From: JACNIZ01 sp964344765
GTDB lineage: Bacteria; Planctomycetota; UBA1135
Length of the DNA: 5,180 nucleotides
Direction of reading: 5' to 3'
Assembly (NCBI GenBank): GCA_964344765.1
Contig: CAYFOM010000072.1
Coordinates: 1-5,180 of the forward strand
Part shown: in pieces, positions 1 through 5,174 of the stretch
Numbering within the stretch: the stretch's first letter is position 1
Layout: every line of letters starts with the position of its first letter
Position numbers and translations under genes: made by a program
The notes under the pieces: model-generated
Database searches by the model: none
Told to the model about the DNA's origin: nothing
Seen by the model: only the letters and a program-made list of their open reading frames with translations

Positions 1-319
1 CGGTCTGCGCCAAATGTAACTATAGGGGATTTGCGGTTTTCGGGGGTGAAGCCCCTTTGGACTGGCTCCGTTTTCTCGGACCACCTCTGGGAACCACTTT
101 GTTGCATGTAGAGACTTTTTGGCTCGAGAATTTCCTGAAGCGCGAATTGCAGGCCTTTTCATGGCAAGAAGAGTATTCCCGAACCCATTCGAGGAATAAC
201 CCTTGGGTATTTGGCCCGGCTTGATCCAGGGCTTTTGGGAATGCAAGTCTTCAGCGATTTGCCCTTCAAAAAGCATCCCCGCATCGGGTAACTGGTCCCG
301 ATGTAGGGAATTGTGGAAG
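1..319. other. Left-edge region without a convincing gene
   Basis: I see no supportable gene here, but two open frames run to the window edge. On the plus strand, a frame is open from position 3 to a TGA at 222-224 (73 codons, no start inside the window). Its translation begins with a C-x-x-C pair (VCAKC) and is rich in W and F, so it could be the tail of a gene entering from the left, perhaps with a zinc ribbon. On the minus strand, the frame ending at position 1 is open from the TAG complementary to 337-339; its first ATG is at 274-276. That translation is basic and proline-rich and looks more like a shadow. The two frames exclude each other over most of their length. A small hairpin (GGGG 43-46, CCCC 52-55) is too weak to call. 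No tRNA, rRNA or insertion sequence end was recognised. Confidence 0.3.
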
Positions 320-346
320 AGCAAATTAGGAAAGGCCTAATCTGCT
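320..346 (-). terminator. Hairpin directly downstream of the exported-protein gene
   Basis: An inverted repeat begins one base after the TAA stop (350-348) of the minus-strand gene. The arms are AGCA plus ATTAGG (320-323, 325-330) and CCTAAT plus TGCT (336-341, 343-346), giving 10 pairs with one internal mismatch (324 against 342) and a 5-base loop. Read on the minus strand, the run after the stem is CTCTTCC, a poor U-tract. Read on the plus strand, the stem is followed by TTTT. It may therefore be a weak or bidirectional terminator, or a 3'-end stabilising hairpin. Its position fits termination of the exported-protein transcript. Confidence 0.5.
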
Positions 347-347
347 T

Positions 348-1439
348 TTACAAGCCCGCCACGGCGCTGGCGCGGTCGGTTGCGGCGTCGAATGCTTGCA
401 CGAAGATCACACCGGCGGCACTGGGCGGAACCGTGGCTGTGGCGGTGCAGTTGCCGTCGCCATCGGCGTTTTGAATGATTGCGGTGGTGAACTGGGCCGA
501 CGCCAATCCCGTCACGAGGGTGTTGCCGGTGATCGGGTTGAATACCGAATGGCTTCCGGTTCCGGCGGCATAGCAATAAGCAACCGGCGAGTTAGGTGTG
601 GCGTTAAAGATTTTGAAATCCATCGATCCACCGGCATAGCCTTCGGCTTTCATCAAAATTCCGGTTCCGCAGAAAGCCAAACTGGAAATGCCGTAATAGG
701 CGGAATTCAAATCGCCAATCCATGTGTCGGTTCCGGTGGTTGGGTTGTACACACGAAATTCATCCGAACCACCCAAGTGGCCGCCCGACGGGCCGGCAGT
801 TGAGTAGTAATACAAGTTGTTCCAAATGGTTAAACCTCCGCCAATGCCGACGGTGCTGTTGAGCGTTGCAATCGGAGTAAGGGAGGCGTCAATGGTGCTG
901 ATTTCAACCAGTTGGTTGTTTTTTCCATTGATGCCGATGAGTTGCCCTTGCGCCGTCATCTCCAAACCATTCATATCGACGTCGAGGTAAGAACCCATCG
1001 AGCCGATGATGTTGAGAAATCCGCCCGACATCGTTGTTTCGAACAACAGCATATCGCCTGTGCCGTCTTCGTCGATGCTGCCACCGTATGCGCGCGCAAC
1101 GCCACCTTGGAAATAAGGTGCCATGCCGCCTTCCGTCATCTTGGCGTTGCCCCAATCATGGGTTTCCACCATTTCCCAGGTGCTTAAGTTCAAGCGGTTC
1201 GCGGTTTGGCCGGCGCCGCCTGCGGTCCAGATGTACAAGCAACCATCCAGTGAGTTGTAGCCGATGGACGTGGGGAAATTAAGCGGAGGGAAAGTTAACT
1301 GATGGACAAAGGTCTTGGCGCCGGTGTTGACATTGAGTTGGTAAATCGCATGGTCATCCGAATCCAGCGCGAGCATGATTTGGGATGAGGCGGTAGTCGC
1401 CAGCATTGCGCCGGCAAAAAGAGTAGTTAAAAGTTTCAT
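348..1439 (-). CDS. Exported propeller-like repeat protein, function unknown
   Basis: This 363-residue protein is predicted to leave the cytoplasm. It starts with a Sec-type signal peptide: MKLL, a hydrophobic core (TTLFAGAMLATTA), then small residues to about position 20. I chose the ATG at 1439 because the frame extending to 1517 would place 26 unrelated residues before that signal and would overlap the likely promoter. The mature part is rich in G, T, N and aromatics and has no catalytic motif I recognise. Propeller-like units of the form 'x-Y/E-x-L/V-N-x-x-T-G ... G-x-x-Y/L' appear around residues 29-71, 166-210 and 226-262. Acidic D/G/N clusters at 123-129 (D-E-D-G-T-G-D) and 326-330 could bind calcium. 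The last 60 or so residues form a separate beta-rich module (TATATVPP, then IFVQAFDAAT), resembling C-terminal modules I associate with secreted planctomycete proteins. No PEP-CTERM, LPXTG or membrane anchor is present. No Shine-Dalgarno sequence precedes the start. A structural or binding role outside the membrane is inference. Confidence 0.8.
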   Translation of the reverse strand: MKLLTTLFAGAMLATTASSQIMLALDSDDHAIYQLNVNTGAKTFVHQLTFPPLNFPTSIGYNSLDGCLYIWTAGGAGQTANRLNLSTWEMVETHDWGNAKMTEGGMAPYFQGGVARAYGGSIDEDGTGDMLLFETTMSGGFLNIIGSMGSYLDVDMNGLEMTAQGQLIGINGKNNQLVEISTIDASLTPIATLNSTVGIGGGLTIWNNLYYYSTAGPSGGHLGGSDEFRVYNPTTGTDTWIGDLNSAYYGISSLAFCGTGILMKAEGYAGGSMDFKIFNATPNSPVAYCYAAGTGSHSVFNPITGNTLVTGLASAQFTTAIIQNADGDGNCTATATVPPSAAGVIFVQAFDAATDRASAVAGL

Positions 1440-1484
1440 TTGTATTGGAACTGAGGGAAATCCAAAAAGGATAAGGATGAACGA

Positions 1485-1542
1485 ATCATATTCAGCGCTT
1501 GTGCACACGTTGTGCAATCGTTCTCAAAACTAATTTAATTAT
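1485..1542 (-). promoter_or_regulatory. Probable promoter of the exported-protein gene
   Basis: Read on the minus strand, the hexamer TATGAT (1490-1485) matches the -10 consensus at 5 of 6 positions. It would start transcription near 1478, leaving a leader of about 39 bases before the ATG at 1439. At 17-bp spacing the -35 hexamer (1513-1508, ACAACG) is poor. An AT-rich tract at about 1526-1542 lies at roughly -48 to -64, where an UP element would sit. A palindrome covers the weak -35 (separate entry), which suggests an activated or repressed promoter rather than a constitutive one. Confidence 0.4.
1502..1516. promoter_or_regulatory. 15-bp palindrome TGCACA-N3-TGTGCA, candidate operator
   Basis: The arms TGCACA (1502-1507) and TGTGCA (1511-1516) are perfect inverted repeats around CGT. 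The same place also contains TTGTGCA as a direct repeat at 1499-1505 and 1510-1516, 11 bp apart or about one helical turn. It lies over the expected -35 position of the exported-protein promoter, as expected for the site of a dimeric regulator. The regulator is unknown. Part of the motif (GCAC/GTGC) also occurs in the ArsR operator in this window. Confidence 0.4.
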
Positions 1543-1547
1543 CGTGC

Positions 1548-1574
1548 AAAAACCGATGGGGCTTCGTCCGTCGG
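1548..1574 (-). terminator. Probable intrinsic terminator of the sigma factor gene
   Basis: Read on the minus strand, CCGA (1574-1571) pairs with TCGG (1556-1553). Two further G-C pairs extend the stem across a C/A mismatch around a central loop, and five T residues (1552-1548) follow at once. It lies 28 bases past the sigma factor's TAG stop. The stem is short and imperfect, so efficiency may be modest. It separates the sigma gene from the exported-protein promoter and supports two transcription units. Confidence 0.5.
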
Positions 1575-1601
1575 CGGCATCAATAGATCATAGAAGTCGA
1601 A

Positions 1602-2183
1602 CTATTCCGCGAGCAGCTTAGACAGCCGCGCCAACGCACGCGAGAGCAATACGCGACTGTGGCTTTCGCTGATATCCAACTGCTGCGCGATTTGTTGGTG
1701 CGTGACTTGTTCCAACACAGCAAGTCGCAGGATCTGTGCGTCGCGCTCAGGCAGGTGGTCTAAAGCGGCAAGCACTTTTTGCTTTTGCTCTTCGGCCAGT
1801 GCAATACGACTTGGTGTAGCACTGACGCGTGCCGGGTGGCCGGAGAAGGAATGAGTATCGTCGTTGCGCTTGCGGACGTCGCGGCGGCCGGCTCGGTAAA
1901 ACCTGGCGCGCGCGCGCAGCTTCAGCAACGCCGCTTCATAAATCCACTGCTTAAATTCGGCGTCGCCGCGGAAGGTAAAGCGTCCGTCTTGCATGCGCAC
2001 CAAAACTTCGCGGCAGACGGACTGAGCGAGGTCCTCCGGCGTTTCTTCCTTCAGGATCAAATCATCGGCGCGGCGGTACAGAAAGCCCTGCAATCCGGGC
2101 AGCAGGCGCTGCATTAGCGCTTCCACGGCCCGAGCATCGCCGTGAATGGCAGCATCGACAGAATTTCTGAGATCGTCCGACAT
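1602..2183 (-). CDS. ECF-like RNA polymerase sigma factor, kinase-associated type
   Basis: This 193-residue protein is a two-domain sigma-70 factor that would direct RNA polymerase to its own promoter set. Sigma region 2 spans about residues 22-105: region 2.2 is P-E-D-L-A-Q-S-V-C-R-E-V-L (49-61), followed by F-R-G-D-A-E-F-K-Q-W-I-Y (71-82) and a basic RARARFYRAGRRDVRK stretch (90-105) suited to -10 contact. A polar linker (106-128) leads to sigma region 4 (about 130-190), with LDHLPERDAQILRL (141-154) and a helix-turn-helix at about 160-188. Length and order fit ECF or ECF-like factors. Regions 1.1 and 3 are absent, and there is no SnoaL-type or membrane extension. The start is the ATG at 2183, with no Shine-Dalgarno. 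The gene diverges from the Ser/Thr kinase 94 bp away, and no anti-sigma gene is visible. Instead of the usual D-A-E-D in region 2.2 it has T48-P-E-D51. Control by the kinase is inferred from context. Confidence 0.9.
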   Translation of the reverse strand: MSDDLRNSVDAAIHGDARAVEALMQRLLPGLQGFLYRRADDLILKEETPEDLAQSVCREVLVRMQDGRFTFRGDAEFKQWIYEAALLKLRARARFYRAGRRDVRKRNDDTHSFSGHPARVSATPSRIALAEEQKQKVLAALDHLPERDAQILRLAVLEQVTHQQIAQQLDISESHSRVLLSRALARLSKLLAE

Positions 2184-2277
2184 ATGTTGTTGCGCCCGAG
2201 GTCGTGCCGCCTTTCAATAGTGCCATCGACCTCATTCATTCTAGATGCGCCTAGCTCCCTAACCTCGCTCCCCGCAA
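2184..2277. promoter_or_regulatory. Divergent control region between sigma factor and kinase
   Basis: These 94 bp must hold the start signals of both genes. For the sigma gene, TAGAAT (2243-2238, minus strand) matches the -10 consensus at 5 of 6, but no good -35 precedes it. For the kinase, TTCAAT (2213-2218) with TTG at 2190-2192 is a weak candidate. GCTCCC occurs twice, at 2254-2259 and 2267-2272 (13 bp apart), just before the kinase start, and could be a regulator site. The weak housekeeping matches leave room for an alternative sigma factor, possibly the one encoded here. No Shine-Dalgarno is present on either side. Confidence 0.35.
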
Positions 2278-4719
2278 ATGAAATTGCCCGAACCCGACGA
2301 CCTATTAGCCGATTGCTTGCAGCTTCCGGCCGACGAGCAGGACGCCGCGCTGCAGGGGCTTTGTCGAGATTACCCAGCATTGGCTGAGCAACTCCGCCAG
2401 CGCTTTGCTGCGTTGCAATCCTTGGGCTTAGTTGGATTGGCGTCAGAACAGTCGGAATTCCCCCAATTTTTTGCCGACTTTGAATTGGGCGAAAAACTGG
2501 GCGACGGCGGGATGGGGGTGGTTTATTTGGCGCGTCAGCTGAGCTTGGATCGCGTCGCTGTCGTCAAATGGATTCGCAACGACTTGCTGCACGTCGACAA
2601 GGCACGGCTTCGATTCCAGCGCGAGGCAGAGGCGGCTTCGCGGTTGAAGCACCCAGGGATTGTTCCCATCCACCTAGTTGGCGATGCCGACGGCAAACCG
2701 TTCATCGCGATGGAATACGTCGACGGCCATAACTTGGCCGAGCGAATGCAGGACCTCAGTGGGCGCAGTCCGGAAAGTTTGACCGGTGCGGATTTGGCGC
2801 CGGTGTTCGAGCAATCGTGGGCCGATGCAGTACTCGACGTCGGCATTCAGGTGGCGCGCGCGCTGCAGCATGCACATGACAACGGCATTTTGCATCGAGA
2901 TATCAAACCGTCAAACATCATGTTGTCGCGCGACGGTCGGGCTCAAGTAGTGGATTTCGGCCTGCACCTTTCGGCCGGTAATCCCGACGACGCAACCCAA
3001 AGCGGAACATTGGGAACGTTGTTGTACATGCCGCCGGAGCAACTGCGCGGCGGCCAAATCGATCAGCGCTCCGAGGTCTACGCGTTGGCGGCTACGCTTT
3101 ACGAAATGCTTTGCTTGCAGCCGCCATTTTTGGGCAAGGATCGCAAAGCAACCGAGGCACTGGTATTGGCCGGTGGTCCGCAACCATTGAAGCCGCGCAA
3201 CCGCAGCCTGCCTAGCGATGCGGAAACGGTGATCCTAAAAGCGTTGGCTGTCGAGCCGAATCGTCGTTATGCCTCGTTAAACCACTTTGCCGACGACTTG
3301 CAACGGGTGCGTGAACACAAGCCAGTGTTCGCTAAGCCGGCAGGGGCGATGTACCGATTTCGCCGTTGGGCGCAGCGCCAACCGGGGTTGGCGGTGACGT
3401 CGGCCTTGTTATTGATTGCGTTGATTGCGGCGCCAACGTGGATCATTTGGCAGCAACATCAAACTACGCAGCGTTTGCAGAACATGTATGCGGTGGAAAA
3501 GAGCGCGCGCACCGAAGCCGAGGCGTTGAGTGGTTTGATTCTGCAGTTGTTTGAGCAAGCCGATCCGCATGACGGCAATGACAAGCGCACCTTGGGCGAG
3601 GTTTTTGTGCATGATTTGGCGACGGTTGAAGAAGGTCTGCATGAATCGCCTCGGCGTTTGGCGTTACTGCTCAGCTTGGCCGGGCGCATTCAAGGTCACA
3701 TGGGTTTGCAACAGGAGGCGGTGGCCAGTTTGCAGCGCGCGATTGCTTTGTTGAAACAACAGCGCGAGCAGCTGCAGTTGGAAGAGGGGCAAGGAGCAAG
3801 TCCGTCTTTGCCGGTGCGCATGCAAGATATGGATGTGGATTTGGCCGAAGCTTACGACCGCTTGGCAACGGTGTTGATTCGCGAGGCTGCGGTTGAATCG
3901 GCAATCGAAATCTTGGCTGACGGCATCGAGGTGATGGAACGCGCTTATGGACCCGAGCACTGGCGCACTCAGTTAATGAAAGCGCAGTTGTTCGAAATGC
4001 ACCACACCAAAGTGCGTCCCTTTGCCAATGGTCAATTTCCAACCATTGAGGGTGTGTTAAATGTCAGTCGTGCGGCATTGGCGGCAATGGAGGGGCAAGC
4101 CGACGCCGGCGCCGAAGAACGCGCGCGCGTGCACATGATCATCGGCTCGTTCATTTTGAATCACGCAGTCGGGGAAACGGATCAATCTAAGCGCCGCCAA
4201 ACTGCCCAAGATGGGTTGCGGCACCTTGAGCAATGTCGGCAGTTATTGGCCGATGCAGGTTTGAATCACACGGTGCAATTCGCGTTGGCGCTCAATGGAA
4301 TGGGCATGGGGAATCATTACGCTTGGGAGTTGGAGTCGGCCGAGTTGTACTTTGAGCAGGCGCTGAAAATTGCCGTTCGACGGCTGGGACCGGAGCACTT
4401 TGAGGTCAGCAAATTCCTGATCAACCACGGTCAGCTCAATCGCTCCCAGGGCAAGATGGAAGAGGCGTTGGACCGAATTCAGCGCGGTTTGGAGATCATT
4501 CGATTGAATCATCCGGACCAGGACGGCGACACCTTGGATTCCTATCACGGCGCGTTGCTGCAGCCGATTTTGCTCGCTTTGCTCGATGAATTGGGGGAGC
4601 ACGACGGCTTACTCGAAAAGTACCGCCACGTGGAAGTCCTTCAACGCAAACACTTTGGCGACAATTCCCCGCATTTGGAGTTCACTCTAAACCAGATTCT
4701 GAAGCTGGAACAAAAATAA
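2278..4719 (+). CDS. Membrane Ser/Thr protein kinase with C-terminal TPR region
   Basis: This 813-residue Hanks-type kinase transfers phosphate from ATP to Ser/Thr of partner proteins. Residues 1-60 form a small helical domain (LQLPADEQ, residues 14-21) common before planctomycete kinases. The kinase domain (about 68-345) looks active: glycine loop G75-x-G-G-M-G80, K97, alpha-C E116, H206-R-D208 with K210 and N213, D226-F-G228, and P253-E254 in the APE position. T240, S242, T244 and T247 are candidate activation-loop phosphosites. In the alpha-F motif the usual Asp is E266. A basic stretch (YRFRRWAQRQ, 359-368) precedes one membrane helix (about 369-391), so the kinase should be cytoplasmic and the tail outside. 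The tail begins with a short coiled segment (392-420) and the conserved L-F-E-Q-A-D-P (424-430), then TPR/kinesin-light-chain-like repeats. The ones I see best are at about 520-561, 664-707 and 709-745, two ending in G-P-E-H. The ATG at 2278 is the first start after an in-frame TAA (2260-2262), and it has no Shine-Dalgarno. The tail probably senses or docks a partner, and the divergent sigma factor is a likely substrate. Confidence 0.93.
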   Translation: MKLPEPDDLLADCLQLPADEQDAALQGLCRDYPALAEQLRQRFAALQSLGLVGLASEQSEFPQFFADFELGEKLGDGGMGVVYLARQLSLDRVAVVKWIRNDLLHVDKARLRFQREAEAASRLKHPGIVPIHLVGDADGKPFIAMEYVDGHNLAERMQDLSGRSPESLTGADLAPVFEQSWADAVLDVGIQVARALQHAHDNGILHRDIKPSNIMLSRDGRAQVVDFGLHLSAGNPDDATQSGTLGTLLYMPPEQLRGGQIDQRSEVYALAATLYEMLCLQPPFLGKDRKATEALVLAGGPQPLKPRNRSLPSDAETVILKALAVEPNRRYASLNHFADDLQRVREHKPVFAKPAGAMYRFRRWAQRQPGLAVTSALLLIALIAAPTWIIWQQHQTTQRLQNMYAVEKSARTEAEALSGLILQLFEQADPHDGNDKRTLGEVFVHDLATVEEGLHESPRRLALLLSLAGRIQGHMGLQQEAVASLQRAIALLKQQREQLQLEEGQGASPSLPVRMQDMDVDLAEAYDRLATVLIREAAVESAIEILADGIEVMERAYGPEHWRTQLMKAQLFEMHHTKVRPFANGQFPTIEGVLNVSRAALAAMEGQADAGAEERARVHMIIGSFILNHAVGETDQSKRRQTAQDGLRHLEQCRQLLADAGLNHTVQFALALNGMGMGNHYAWELESAELYFEQALKIAVRRLGPEHFEVSKFLINHGQLNRSQGKMEEALDRIQRGLEIIRLNHPDQDGDTLDSYHGALLQPILLALLDELGEHDGLLEKYRHVEVLQRKHFGDNSPHLEFTLNQILKLEQK

Positions 4720-4720
4720 A

Positions 4721-4748
4721 ATTTGCACGTTTGCGCAAATGTGCTAAT
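4721..4748. promoter_or_regulatory. 28-bp palindromic operator of the ArsR-family gene
   Basis: The left half ATTTGCACGTTTGC (4721-4734) and the inverse of the right half, ATTAGCACATTTGC (4748-4735), agree at 12 of 14 positions. The perfect 10-bp core TTTGCGCAAA is at 4730-4739. Size, symmetry and position fit a dimeric winged-helix repressor. The site overlaps the -35 and most of the -10 element of the next gene, so binding would block RNA polymerase. It begins two bases after the kinase stop codon and could also impede read-through from the kinase. Confidence 0.7.
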
Positions 4749-4757
4749 ATTCGGTCG
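4722..4757 (+). promoter_or_regulatory. Promoter of the ArsR-family gene, predicted leaderless
   Basis: TTTGCA (4722-4727, 4 of 6 matches to -35) and TAATAT (4745-4750, close to the -10 consensus) are separated by 17 bp. Transcription would start about 7 bases after the -10, at or within a base or two of the GTG at 4757. The mRNA would then have essentially no leader, which fits the absence of any Shine-Dalgarno. The operator overlaps both elements. Confidence 0.55.
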
Positions 4758-5131
4758 TGAGCAAGTCCTCCACGTCCGCTGACGGGGTTTTTGCCGAGCT
4801 AACGCCGGAAGCCGCCGCCCAATGCTGTCCTCAATTGGTCGCAGCTTTGGATCCGCGATTGTTTCAGGCGCTAGGCGACCCAAACCGCCTGATGTTGTTG
4901 TGCCGATTGGCGGCCGCGCCCGAAGCGCAGACCGTCAGTCAACTCGCCGAATGCTGCGGCGTGCACATTTCCGGAGTCTCGCGCCATCTGGCGCAACTTC
5001 GCGACGCCGGGGTGGTCAGCGCTCGCAAAGTCGGTCGCGAAGTGCGCTATGAGCTGCAACGCGACCTTTTGATTCAAACTTTACGCGCGATCGCCAACGG
5101 GCTGGAAAGCGCAACTCCGGCTGGGGAATAA
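4757..5131 (+). CDS. ArsR/SmtB-family repressor with two Cys-Cys pairs
   Basis: This 124-residue winged-helix protein should act as a dimeric repressor released from DNA by a metal, metalloid or other thiol-reactive signal. The core is typical: LFQALGDPNRLMLLCRL (35-51), the first helix of the HTH at about 60-66, the recognition helix around I-S-G-V-S-R-H-L-A-Q-L (71-81), R-D-A-G-V-V, then the wing SARKVGREVRYEL (88-100). The classic alpha-3 C-V-C-D site of ArsR/SmtB is absent (T59-V-S61 instead). C23-C24 near the N-terminus and C66-C67 just before the recognition helix could together form a thiol site. The Corynebacterium ArsR (CgArsR) uses a similar N-terminal pair plus one cysteine further on, so arsenite or antimonite is a reasonable but untested guess. 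The start is GTG; an in-frame TAA (4745-4747) excludes a longer form. The palindrome overlapping its promoter implies autorepression. Target genes probably lie to the right of the window. Confidence 0.88.
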   Translation: MSKSSTSADGVFAELTPEAAAQCCPQLVAALDPRLFQALGDPNRLMLLCRLAAAPEAQTVSQLAECCGVHISGVSRHLAQLRDAGVVSARKVGREVRYELQRDLLIQTLRAIANGLESATPAGE

Positions 5132-5138
5132 AAGCCGG
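5117..5138 (+). other. Hairpin across the stop codon of the ArsR-family gene
   Basis: CCGGCT (5117-5122) and AGCCGG (5133-5138) are perfect 6-bp inverted repeats with a 10-base loop that contains the TAA stop. No U-tract follows, so it is not a standard terminator. It could be a weak pause or 3'-stability element, or chance. Confidence 0.25.
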
Positions 5139-5165
5139 GCATTCAAAGAAGTAAAAGAAACCAAA

Positions 5166-5174
5166 GGGAGAGGG
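5166..5174 (+). promoter_or_regulatory. Purine-rich possible ribosome binding site of the next gene
   Basis: GGGAGAGGG lies 5-6 bases from the right edge, and the window ends in AAAAAT. If the next base is G, an ATG would begin at 5179 with suitable spacing. That would put a downstream gene about 47 bp after the ArsR stop and probably in its operon. The window cannot show whether this is so. Confidence 0.3.

Noticed and set aside
43..58. GGGG/CCCC hairpin followed by TTT as a terminator
   Set aside because: Four pairs and three T residues are too little, and no gene ends next to it.
396..803. 135-codon plus-strand open frame inside the exported-protein gene
   Set aside because: It lies fully antisense to a gene with a signal peptide and coherent repeats; its translation is low-complexity and Arg/Gly-rich with no domain.
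1440..1517. Longer start (ATG at 1517) for the exported-protein gene
   Set aside because: It adds 26 residues unlike a signal peptide, buries the real signal peptide internally and runs across the likely -10 element.
1906..1917. 12-bp alternating GC run as possible Z-DNA or a regulatory repeat (similar run at 4121-4129)
   Set aside because: Both are explained by Arg-Ala codons (RARAR and ERARV) in the sigma and kinase genes.
2114..2387. Open frames on both strands across the sigma start and kinase N-terminus (88 and 81 codons)
   Set aside because: Both overlap better-supported genes and the divergent control region, and their translations are Arg/Ala-rich shadows.
2278..3315. Possibility that the kinase is a pseudokinase
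   Set aside because: Glycine loop, K97, E116, D208, N213 and D226 are all present; only the alpha-F Asp is changed, to Glu.
3664..4042. Minus-strand open frames of 98 and 123 codons within the kinase tail
   Set aside because: They are antisense to the TPR region, with compositions (H, Q, R, P) typical of reversed coding sequence.
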